Source: JAGFIY01 sp964499285
GTDB lineage: Bacteria > Bacteroidota > Ignavibacteria > Ignavibacteriales > Melioribacteraceae
Assembly (NCBI GenBank): GCA_964499285.1
Contig: CAZCLA010000024.1
Location: forward strand, 1-49,793
Direction of reading: 5' to 3'
DNA: 49,793 nt
This document shows, piece after piece, positions 24,694 through 32,517 of this stretch (positions are counted from its first letter, which is position 1; the number at the start of each line of letters is the position of its first letter). Under the pieces are notes generated by a model that saw only the letters and a program-made list of their open reading frames with translations, was not told where the DNA came from and did no database searches. The translations under genes and the position numbers were made by a program.

Positions 24694-25359
24694 TTATACA
24701 AACGTTGTTATTTCTTCGAAAGATTTTTTCTTTATATCCGGCACTTTTGTTTCTTCGGCAGGATAGCCGGCAGCTATAATCAAAAACGGTTTTTCGTTTT
24801 CCGGTCGATTAAGAATAGAGTTAAGAAAATTCATCGGGCTGGGAGTATGAGTTAAAGAAACCAATCCGGCATTGTGAATTGAAGTAATCAACATACCTGT
24901 TGAAATTCCGACAGATTCCTTACTGTAGTATATCTTAGTTTTATTTCCTTTGTTGTCAATATCATAAGATTTTTGAAAAACAACTATCAAATGACTTGCT
25001 TCTTCGAGGAAGGGTTTATGTTCGTCAGTTTCAAATTTTTTCAAGGCATTTAACCATTCTTCAGGCGCACGTCCTCCATAAAATTCTCTTTCTTCTTTTT
25101 CTGCAGCGCTTCTTATCTTTTTCCTGATATCGGGATTTGTAACAATCACAAAATGCCAAGGCTGCTGGTTTGCACCACTTGGAGCCGAAGCTGCTGTTTT
25201 TATGCAGTTAATGATTATTTTGTCATTTACCTTTCGGTTTGAAAAGGTTCTTATAGTTCGTCTTTTTTTCATCATATGATAAAATTCTTCGGAACGTTTA
25301 ATGCTTTCTACCTCCGGCACTTCATTAAAATTATATGAAATAATATTTGATTTGTTCAT
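24694..25359 (-). CDS. Iodotyrosine deiodinase-like nitroreductase
   Basis: From the ATG at 25359 (AAGG 8 bases upstream) the protein has 221 residues; a GTG 7 codons earlier would overlap the permease gene. It is a flavin-binding nitroreductase-fold protein with RRTIRTFS and APSGANQQPW for FMN. The lid triad of iodotyrosine deiodinase is conserved in spacing: Glu90, Tyr94 and Lys115 (E-x3-Y-x20-K). The C-terminal half (NAGLVSLTHTP, LNRPENEKP, AAGYPAEETKVPD) resembles the vertebrate enzyme closely. It is therefore likely to reductively dehalogenate halotyrosines or related halophenols, using FMN. No membrane anchor is present, unlike the animal protein. The gene ends 13 bases from the GNAT-nitrilase fusion and follows the permease by 1 base, so it is co-transcribed with it. 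Confidence 0.85.
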   Translation of the reverse strand: MNKSNIISYNFNEVPEVESIKRSEEFYHMMKKRRTIRTFSNRKVNDKIIINCIKTAASAPSGANQQPWHFVIVTNPDIRKKIRSAAEKEEREFYGGRAPEEWLNALKKFETDEHKPFLEEASHLIVVFQKSYDIDNKGNKTKIYYSKESVGISTGMLITSIHNAGLVSLTHTPSPMNFLNSILNRPENEKPFLIIAAGYPAEETKVPDIKKKSFEEITTFV

Positions 25360-25360
25360 T

Positions 25361-27442
25361 CTAAACCTTAAATTTTTCACGAAATTCTTTCATCCCATCC
25401 GGCTCGCCGATAATAATTAATTCATCATTTTCGAGGAGCCTTGTTTCACCCTGTGGAACAATTATAGTCGCATCCCTTCTTATACAAGCAACCAAGCATC
25501 CTTTTGGAATTTTAACTTCTCGAAGCTTCCGATTAATTAGTTGTGAAGTAAAATTCTCCTGGCTGAGCAGAACATTCAGATAACGATCGTCATAGAGAAG
25601 AGTTTCTTTAAGGTCAACGGCATCTTTTGCGTTCATCCAGTCGTGCATAAAATTATCATCATCAACTCTGCCGGCAATCTGAGCGAGAATTCTCAAATGT
25701 TGTGTAGGATTATTCTCCGGACTAACTAAAAAGAAAATTGCATTTACAAGCTGTCTATCTTCTTTTTCACCTGAAATTGGGTCGTAAACATTAATGTGGA
25801 CTCCCTTTTTTGCTCTAAGAAGAACTAGTTCAGGCTGAAAAATATCCGCAAATCTAAAATGAGGGAGTGCAACTTTGTGCGTAACCGGTGTTGCTCCTAT
25901 CTTAGTTCCTTCAAGAAATTTTACTTTTATCTTCTCGGCACTTAAGGCGATATGAGATTGAAGTTTTTCTCCGGCTAGTTCCGCAGCTTTTTCAAAAATT
26001 GCTTCATATTCAAGATCTATAACAGATGCTCTTGCAACAATTTCGTTGAAAGGATCTTCTTTCCTTAATCCCTTTTCTTTAAGTATTCCTCTCAGTTCAC
26101 TATCCAATCCTGCGTATCTTTGTTGTCCCAATCTTTCAAAAATATGGTAGATTGCACCGCTTCTAATCACACGGTCTTTTGCATAAGTTCTAAACCAGAT
26201 TGTCCCGAGAATAATTAACGAGATTGTGAATACTGTCGATAGCCATCCCATTGTAAAAATCAGATAGAAGGGTATGACTAAACCGATGATCTGCATCCAT
26301 GGATAGAAAGGTGATTTGTAACCTGGATCGTAAGATTCAATCTTGCTTTCGCGCATAACAATCACGGCAAGACAAACGAATGCAAACATAAGAAGCTGAA
26401 ACGCACTGGCGAGCTTTGCGATTTTTGCAGGATCAAGAAGAAGCAAAATTATTACAATTGAAAATACTGTTACGGCTATCGAAAATGCCGGTGTTCCGAA
26501 TTTACTTAATTGTCTGAATTTTTCAGGCATTATATGATCACGGCTCATTGCCAAAGGATATCTTGATGCACTCATTGTTCCGGCATTTGCGACGGAAATA
26601 AATGAAAGCACGGCAGCGATTGAAATGAGTATTGTCCCGGTTTTTCCGAAAATAATTTCAGCAGCCGATGCTGCCGGTGTATAATTGCCGATTAATTGAT
26701 CAATCGGAAGAACTCCAACCATAATCGATGTACCCAGTCCATAAATAATAACGCTGGTTATTAACGCAAGTATCAATCCTCTTGTTAAATTTCTCTCAGG
26801 ATTTTTGACTTCTTCTGTAAGACTTGCGACTTTAGTTATTCCGGCATAACTGATATAAACCAAACCGGCAGTCGAAATTATCGAATCCATTCCCGAATCG
26901 AATAATCCATTAAAGTTGAAATAATTGATTTCGGGAATACCACCGAATATAAAAACAGCGAGGATGGTTAATAAGCCCACGACCAAAACGATTTGAAAAT
27001 TTCCGCTTTTCTTCGATCCAAAAAAATTTAGAACTCCCAACGCTGCTGCAATCAGAATTGCTAACGGAATAATTTCGATTTCCGGGAAGAACAATGTCAA
27101 GTAAATACCAATACCGACAAGCGCAAAAGAGACTTTTAGTACCAGTGCAAGCCAGGTACCAATTCCTCCGATTGTTCCAAACAACGGTCCAAGTGTTCTG
27201 TCAAGAAAGTAATAAATTCCTCCAGCACGGGGCATCGCAGTTCCAAGTTCAATAATGCTGAACATTGCCGGAAACATCGGGATGGCAGCAAGCAGATATG
27301 AAATCACAACGGCAGGACCGACTTCGGCAGCGGCAATACCGGGAAGCAGAAAAAATCCACCGCTTAATGTCGTCCCTGTAGCTATTGCGAAGACACCAAG
27401 CATACTCAATTCTTTTCTGAGAAGTTTGCCTTTTTTTAACAT
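25361..27442 (-). CDS. APC amino-acid permease with EIIA-like and RCK_C-like regulatory domains
   Basis: 693 residues. The N-terminal 1-420 form a 12-helix APC-superfamily transporter (ATGTTLSGGFFLLPG near 21-35, EEVKNPERN near 210). After a linker, about 455-610 contain a PTS EIIA type-2-like domain (IGATPVTHKVALPHFRFADIF), with His528 in the ALPH motif where the family's phosphorylated His lies. Residues 625-693 form a TrkA_C/RCK_C-like domain (VPQGETRLLENDELIIIGEPDGM), which usually binds a small ligand. This combination suggests a transporter whose activity is set by cytoplasmic regulatory domains. No PTS sugar permease is near, so phosphorylation is not proven. It is directly upstream of the deiodinase-like gene (1 base), so the two may act on the same substrate. 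Confidence 0.85.
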   Translation of the reverse strand: MLKKGKLLRKELSMLGVFAIATGTTLSGGFFLLPGIAAAEVGPAVVISYLLAAIPMFPAMFSIIELGTAMPRAGGIYYFLDRTLGPLFGTIGGIGTWLALVLKVSFALVGIGIYLTLFFPEIEIIPLAILIAAALGVLNFFGSKKSGNFQIVLVVGLLTILAVFIFGGIPEINYFNFNGLFDSGMDSIISTAGLVYISYAGITKVASLTEEVKNPERNLTRGLILALITSVIIYGLGTSIMVGVLPIDQLIGNYTPAASAAEIIFGKTGTILISIAAVLSFISVANAGTMSASRYPLAMSRDHIMPEKFRQLSKFGTPAFSIAVTVFSIVIILLLLDPAKIAKLASAFQLLMFAFVCLAVIVMRESKIESYDPGYKSPFYPWMQIIGLVIPFYLIFTMGWLSTVFTISLIILGTIWFRTYAKDRVIRSGAIYHIFERLGQQRYAGLDSELRGILKEKGLRKEDPFNEIVARASVIDLEYEAIFEKAAELAGEKLQSHIALSAEKIKVKFLEGTKIGATPVTHKVALPHFRFADIFQPELVLLRAKKGVHINVYDPISGEKEDRQLVNAIFFLVSPENNPTQHLRILAQIAGRVDDDNFMHDWMNAKDAVDLKETLLYDDRYLNVLLSQENFTSQLINRKLREVKIPKGCLVACIRRDATIIVPQGETRLLENDELIIIGEPDGMKEFREKFKV

Positions 27443-27492
27443 CTGTAGCCTGTCAAAAATGGATGAACAAAAAGAATATATGTAATATAAGC

Positions 27493-29697
27493 TTAAAAGT
27501 GAAAATATAATTTATAAGTTAATCTGAAATTTCTTCCTGCTTCCGGAAGAACAGATTTTACTCTCGAAAGATGATTACGATACTCTTTATTTAATAGATT
27601 GTCGATATTAAAAGTGAAGTTATGAACAGCTAATCTTGAGTTGATGGAATATTGAGCCGATGAGTTTAATATAATATAACCTGCTGTTGGTTCTTCAAAT
27701 TGGTCTACATTTTTTTGTGCAGCAGCAATTTCGGTGTTTAAACTAAATATGAAATTATCTCTTGTGTATTGAAATCCAATAAATCCTTTTAAAGGAGGGA
27801 TCTGCGGAAGGTTTTTCCCGTCTTCTTTAAACTTTCCAATGGTGTAAGATGCAGATGCGGTCAATGAATAGACCTGGGATAATTTCCATTCGGCTCTTCC
27901 GTCGGCGCCATATATTTTTGCACCGACACCCAAAGTTTGATAAACGGGAAGAAATGTCTGATAGTTTATTTCCGCTGTTTTTCGTGGTATAATAAAGTTG
28001 CTGAGATCATTATAGAAAATATTTAAGTTAAAATTAAATTTATCGAATTGATGATAAATAAAAAACTCCGTTCCTATTCCGCTCTCGGAAGCCAAATCTG
28101 GATTTCCCACCTCATATGAGTATGCCGCCAGGTGAGGACCCTCGGAAAAAAGTTCTTCGATTGTAGGGATTCTTGATGATTTGCTTATATTAGCCCCGAT
28201 ATAAACGATGTCGCTAAGCGAGTATAGAAATGAACCCGAAAGAGAAAACGTTTCGAAATATCGAGTTCTTATCAAACCGATATCAGCTTGATAATTTTGT
28301 TTTTCTGGTTCGATCTTATCCAGATTAAATCTTGCCCCGAGCTCTATGTTTATTCTTCCCAGCGAGATGCTTTCGAATAAAGCAAATGAAAGGTTGTAAA
28401 GTTTTGCCGGTGAGGTAAAAACAAATCCTCCGATGTTAAAATCCCGAAGTTCACTGTTAAGTCTGAATGTCCCTTTATCGAATATCAAAAGTTTATTATG
28501 ATTAAATGTTGCTCTGCCGTTGTAATGCGTTATTCTGAATTCACTTCCTATAGCCCCGTTTGATTCAAACTCTTTATGTCGGTAATAATCGCGCGAAATG
28601 TCAAGCTTTATACTTTCGATGAAAAAATCCGTGAAGATGTACTTGGAAGAGAAATTAATGCGATGTTTGTTTATTGCAATATTAACCCCGTTTGGATGTG
28701 CTCCTATAAATCCACCGGGGATTCCGTAATCGAGTTCAAATTTTTTAAATGCGATTCCCGAATATCCGTCCTCATAAAGGTATGAAGCTCCTCCGCCGTA
28801 ATTTAAATTTTCAGAATATGAGTTTTTAAGCAAACCAATTGGAGTATTTAGATCATCGGTTACTCGTCGGCTTAATTCGCCTTTAAGTATAAAATTATCG
28901 ACAGGTATTTCGGTGATAATTGAGCCAAGATAACCTTTGTTTGAGGATTCACCGTAACCACCGAGAGTCAAGTAAACTTCATCGTGCGGATCAACTGGAA
29001 TTTCATGCTTAATTATGTTAACCATTCCCCCGATTGTTGTAGATGAGTTTAATAAAAGCTTAGGCCCACGAATTACCTCGATACTCTCAAGATTGAATGG
29101 ATCAATCGTAACTGCATGATCTGGAGAAGTTGATGACAGATCTATGGACTTGTTACCGTCCTCCGCAATAATAACACGATCGCCGCTCAGTCCTCTTATT
29201 ACAGGACGAGCCGGAGCCGGTCCCATCGATCTCATTGCTAAACCTGCTTCATTCTTTAATGTGGAAGCGAGAGTCAAACCTAAATTTTTTTCAAGTCTTC
29301 TACCCTTAAGTTTATTACCCGAGGCGATTAACTCATCAAACTTGCTGTGCGAATGTTCTCCTGTTACAACAACTTGAGAAATTTCTACAGCTTTAGTTAA
29401 CAAGGGAAATGTTAATTTTTCTACTTCTCCCAGTGTAAGATCAATTTGATAGTGATTTGAAGCGTACGCTATATGAGAAATATGAAGAGTATATTTTGCA
29501 GAATCCAATCCGGCTATTCTGAAATTTCCCTCGTTATCGGTAGTTGAGAAATAATTAAGTTTCTCGACATGTATTACGGCGGCGGGAATCGATTCACCGG
29601 ATTGTGCATCTATCACTCTTCCAGTTAACATAACTTGTCCGAGAAGTAACGAAGGCATCAACCACAGGACAATTAAAAAATTCTTATATATAATCAT
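27493..29697 (-). CDS. TonB-dependent outer-membrane receptor (ZnuD-like)
   Basis: 734 residues from the ATG at 29697 (a GTG one codon earlier is possible). A signal peptide ends at LLLGQ. A carboxypeptidase-regulatory-like domain (LTGRVIDAQSGESIPAAVIHV) covers about 24-105, and the plug domain follows with PVIRGLSGDRVIIAEDGNKS. The SPDHAVTIDPFNLESIEVIRGP segment resembles the plug of ZnuD-type zinc receptors. A 22-strand barrel follows, ending in a C-terminal Phe (YFHF) as expected for outer-membrane insertion. Zinc or another metal as substrate is an inference from this plug similarity. The gene follows a lipoprotein gene (12 bases) and a small His-containing membrane protein, a typical uptake group. 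Confidence 0.9.
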   Translation of the reverse strand: MIIYKNFLIVLWLMPSLLLGQVMLTGRVIDAQSGESIPAAVIHVEKLNYFSTTDNEGNFRIAGLDSAKYTLHISHIAYASNHYQIDLTLGEVEKLTFPLLTKAVEISQVVVTGEHSHSKFDELIASGNKLKGRRLEKNLGLTLASTLKNEAGLAMRSMGPAPARPVIRGLSGDRVIIAEDGNKSIDLSSTSPDHAVTIDPFNLESIEVIRGPKLLLNSSTTIGGMVNIIKHEIPVDPHDEVYLTLGGYGESSNKGYLGSIITEIPVDNFILKGELSRRVTDDLNTPIGLLKNSYSENLNYGGGASYLYEDGYSGIAFKKFELDYGIPGGFIGAHPNGVNIAINKHRINFSSKYIFTDFFIESIKLDISRDYYRHKEFESNGAIGSEFRITHYNGRATFNHNKLLIFDKGTFRLNSELRDFNIGGFVFTSPAKLYNLSFALFESISLGRINIELGARFNLDKIEPEKQNYQADIGLIRTRYFETFSLSGSFLYSLSDIVYIGANISKSSRIPTIEELFSEGPHLAAYSYEVGNPDLASESGIGTEFFIYHQFDKFNFNLNIFYNDLSNFIIPRKTAEINYQTFLPVYQTLGVGAKIYGADGRAEWKLSQVYSLTASASYTIGKFKEDGKNLPQIPPLKGFIGFQYTRDNFIFSLNTEIAAAQKNVDQFEEPTAGYIILNSSAQYSINSRLAVHNFTFNIDNLLNKEYRNHLSRVKSVLPEAGRNFRLTYKLYFHF

Positions 29698-29709
29698 CAC
29701 TGAAATAAT

Positions 29710-30177
29710 TTATTGCGTAGATACTTTAACCGGAAATTTTCCTGATCTAAAATCCGTATGACCAAGATGCATTATAAAAAATTCAATGAATGTTGAACCT
29801 TCCGCTTTCCCGCGTAAGTGAAATTCAAATTCTCCTTGGTGGGCTTCGTCCTGAAAGACTTCCAAAATTTCCGGATTGTCTATCTGCCAATCGAATGTTT
29901 GATCCTCATCATTCGGTGGGTCTACTATGTTTTCGTCTTCATCGTAAAATTTTACATCAAAATGATCAGAAGCCACGCTAACTAAAGCATATAGAGTATC
30001 GCTTGTCTCACCTCGCAGAATAGATGCAACTCTAATTCCGGAAGTTTCAATTACCATCCCAATTGCTTTAAAGTGCTCTTCCTGCGGAGCAACAGGATCA
30101 TCCTCGCTGCAAGCGTTTATTGAAAGAATTACCAACAAAAATATTAATAAATAAAACTTAAATGATTTGTTATACAT
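29710..30177 (-). CDS. Lipoprotein linked to the TonB receptor
   Basis: 155 residues with a lipoprotein signal peptide and lipobox INAC (Cys23), followed by the spacer SEDDPVAP. The mature part is acidic (YDEDENIVDPPNDEDQ) with alternating hydrophobic residues, looking like a small beta-sandwich, and ends in FPVKVSTQ. A short His-containing stretch (FIMHLGHTD) is near the C-terminus. I do not recognise a named domain. Its start is 12 bases upstream of the receptor gene on the same strand. The ribosome site GGGAGGAAAA is strong. It probably sits on the outer membrane and assists ligand capture by the receptor, by analogy with other receptor-lipoprotein pairs. Confidence 0.75.
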   Translation of the reverse strand: MYNKSFKFYLLIFLLVILSINACSEDDPVAPQEEHFKAIGMVIETSGIRVASILRGETSDTLYALVSVASDHFDVKFYDEDENIVDPPNDEDQTFDWQIDNPEILEVFQDEAHQGEFEFHLRGKAEGSTFIEFFIMHLGHTDFRSGKFPVKVSTQ

Positions 30178-30222
30178 TTTTCCTCCCGTTAAGTCAAAAA
30201 ATAAAATGATTAGATGCCGTAC

Positions 30223-30576
30223 TTATACAGCTTTGGGAGGACCTCGAAGTTTTATCTTATTATGAAATGAACTTTGAAATGAAATTGAGTTGGACTGATT
30301 AATAGCAATAGTGGATTCAATAAATGATTCATTTGAAATTTCTATTAAATCCAGATTATAGTTTGTAGTGAAGTAGTGTATTAGAAAACAGATATTCGAA
30401 TTTGCCCGGTTTATTTCTACTTCAACGTTAGTCGGCTTTTCGAGAGAAACACCGTGCGTTTTTAAGTCCACATTATGAACGTGAAAAACGGACGAAGAAA
30501 GCACAAAAATAAATGCCGAAATAATCAGAGAGGTAAGAATTCGAAATGATGCGGTATGTATTTTAATCGGATTCAC
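30223..30576 (-). CDS. Small membrane-anchored protein upstream of the TonB receptor
   Basis: 117 residues from a GTG start preceded by TAGGATT. One hydrophobic helix at about 12-31 (ILTSLIISAFIFVLSSS) is followed by SVFHVHNVD, a short His motif just outside the membrane. The remainder is polar, with a single Cys (NICFLIHYF) and a C-terminal KLRGPP block. Similar short proteins with a membrane helix, His motif and terminal R-x-PP are found at the start of metal-uptake gene groups in related bacteria, but I cannot assign a function. It leads the lipoprotein-receptor group. A role in metal handling would fit the ZnuD-like receptor but is only an inference. Confidence 0.55.
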   Translation of the reverse strand: MNPIKIHTASFRILTSLIISAFIFVLSSSVFHVHNVDLKTHGVSLEKPTNVEVEINRANSNICFLIHYFTTNYNLDLIEISNESFIESTIAINQSNSISFQSSFHNKIKLRGPPKAV

Positions 30577-30623
30577 AATCCTAAATTAGTGAAAAATTAA
30601 TTCAATTTTCAAGGGAGTAAGAT

Positions 30624-31160
30624 TTAAGAAACTTGGGGGTTCTTTAGTGCAATTTGTGCTTTACAATCCGGACAATAGTTATTACCCTTTAGATCAAGTT
30701 CATCAACTGATGTAGAACTAGTCATTACGCAGTAATAGTTTGGACAATGCTGCAGCCCGAATAAGTGACCAAGCTCATGAACAACTTCAGTAACGATTCT
30801 GTCACGAAGTTGGTTTATGTTTTCAGGGAGTCCATAAAATTCGTTATCAAGCCTGTGGGTAGAAACAATGGCGCATTTTCCGTTTAATTTTGCAAGTCCG
30901 AAAACATATGTAAAAATAGGAATAAATAAATCCACGGAAGTCAAAAGGACGTGATAATTTTCGCATTCTCCTGAAATTGCTTCAATAATCTTTGCCGCGT
31001 TGAATTGACCTCGGTCGTAAGAATAAAAAGCTTCGAGATCAATATCTCGAATTTTATTAAGCTTGACCCTAACGCCAAAAATAGAATTTAATTTTGATTG
31101 AATTGCTGTGAGTTCACTCTCATAATTAAACTCAATGGTGGATAATGTAAGCAACTCCAT
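30624..31160 (-). CDS. Archaemetzincin family zinc metalloprotease
   Basis: 178 residues with the diagnostic archaemetzincin motif: H128-E129-x2-H132-x5-H138, C139-x4-C144-x-M146, then C163-P-D-C166. The HExxHxxGxxHC element binds the catalytic zinc with H128, H132 and H138. The four cysteines form the second zinc site. No signal peptide is present, so it is cytoplasmic. Family members are aminopeptidases with few known substrates. The start is 1 base after the stop of the sigma54 response regulator, so it is translated from the same mRNA as the two-component system. That position suggests that it modifies or degrades a part of the redox module, but nothing in the sequence proves it. Confidence 0.93.
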   Translation of the reverse strand: MELLTLSTIEFNYESELTAIQSKLNSIFGVRVKLNKIRDIDLEAFYSYDRGQFNAAKIIEAISGECENYHVLLTSVDLFIPIFTYVFGLAKLNGKCAIVSTHRLDNEFYGLPENINQLRDRIVTEVVHELGHLFGLQHCPNYYCVMTSSTSVDELDLKGNNYCPDCKAQIALKNPQVS

Positions 31161-31161
31161 A

Positions 31162-32508
31162 TCAAGGACGTTCTATTCCGTAGGCTTTTAACTTGTGATA
31201 GATTGTTGTTCTATCAACGCCCAAAATCTTTGCTGCAAGGGAAATATTCCAATCGTTCTCTTTTAACACGTTAACAATATGCTGTTTCTCAATATCCGCA
31301 AGAGTCAGTCCGGAACTGATCTGAGATTCCTCATCCTTTTGGAAATAGAAATTATCTTTTGTTAATTCTCTTCCGGTGGAAACAACCATTGCACGTTCAA
31401 TGGCGTTTTCAAGTTCGCGAACATTTCCGGGCCAGTTTTTTCTCATCAAAAGATCCAATGCCTCTTGAGTTATTCCTTCAATCGGTTTATTCATCTTTCT
31501 TCTGTATTTATCAATAAAGTACTGAGTCAATTCCGGGATATCGCTTATTCTTTCCCTTAAGCTCGGAAGTTCGATCAAATAAACCCTCAAACGGTAGTAA
31601 AGATCTTCTCTAAATCTTCCTTCCCTTACATCTTCTTCAAGATTCGAATTTGTTGCGCAGATTATTCTAAAATCAGTTTTAATAGCCTCAGTTCCTCCAA
31701 CTCTGGTAAACTCTTTTGTTTCTATAACCCGTAGCAATTCGACTTGTGTTTTAGGATGTATAGCACCAATTTCGTCAAGGAAGAGAGTTCCTCCATCAGC
31801 AAGTTCAAGTTTTCCTTTCCTTCTGTATAAAGCTCCAGTAAACGCTCCTTTCTCGTGACCAAACAACTCGCTTTCGAGAAGCGACTCGCTGAAAGCACCG
31901 CAGTTTACCGAAACCATTTGAGAATATTTCCTTTCGCTTTGAAGATGAATTGACTGTGCAACAAGTTCTTTCCCTGTACCACTTTCACCGCGGATCATAA
32001 CAGTTGTGTTTGTAGGTGCAACAGTTTTTATGGATTCCTTTATCTCATGCATCTTTCTGCTCGATCCGATAATTTCGGGAACCGGCAGAGCAGATTGAAG
32101 ACTTTCCTTTAATCTTAGGTTTTCATCGGTAAGTATTTTTTGCTTAACTGCATTCTTAACAACATGGCTGAGATAATCGGGGTCGAATGGTTTTGTAATA
32201 TAATCGAACGCACCGTCCTTCAAGGCTTTAACTGCGGTATCAACAGAGGCATAAGCTGTGATTATCATTACGAGTGCATCGGGATAGATATTTTTTATTC
32301 GTTTATGGAGTTCGATTCCGTCCATCCCAGGCATTTTAATATCCAGAAAATAGATGTCGTAATTTGTAATGCTTATTTTTTTTAGCGCCTCGTTTGCATT
32401 TTCGCACGAGTCGACATTATATCCGTCTTCTTTAAACCAAGCCGAAAGGGAATCGCGAACGATTTCGTCATCATCAACAATTAGAATTTTAATTTGTGAT
32501 TGTGCCAT
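31162..32508 (-). CDS. Sigma54-dependent NtrC-family response regulator
   Basis: 448 residues. The receiver domain (1-125) has the acidic pocket VDDDE near 11-15 and the phosphoacceptor Asp56 (FLDIKMPG). The AAA+ domain (about 140-375) carries Walker A GESGTGKE, the GAFTGA loop that contacts sigma54, and LFLDEIG. The C-terminal Fis-type helix-turn-helix reads SLAAKILGVDRTTIYHKLKAYG. All elements needed to activate sigma54 promoters are present. It lies 9 bases after the stop of the heme-type histidine kinase, which is therefore its expected partner. A sigma54-like promoter with upstream dyads is found before the first gene of this run (37714-37820), a probable target. Confidence 0.95.
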   Translation of the reverse strand: MAQSQIKILIVDDDEIVRDSLSAWFKEDGYNVDSCENANEALKKISITNYDIYFLDIKMPGMDGIELHKRIKNIYPDALVMIITAYASVDTAVKALKDGAFDYITKPFDPDYLSHVVKNAVKQKILTDENLRLKESLQSALPVPEIIGSSRKMHEIKESIKTVAPTNTTVMIRGESGTGKELVAQSIHLQSERKYSQMVSVNCGAFSESLLESELFGHEKGAFTGALYRRKGKLELADGGTLFLDEIGAIHPKTQVELLRVIETKEFTRVGGTEAIKTDFRIICATNSNLEEDVREGRFREDLYYRLRVYLIELPSLRERISDIPELTQYFIDKYRRKMNKPIEGITQEALDLLMRKNWPGNVRELENAIERAMVVSTGRELTKDNFYFQKDEESQISSGLTLADIEKQHIVNVLKENDWNISLAAKILGVDRTTIYHKLKAYGIERP

Positions 32509-32517
32509 TTTATATCA

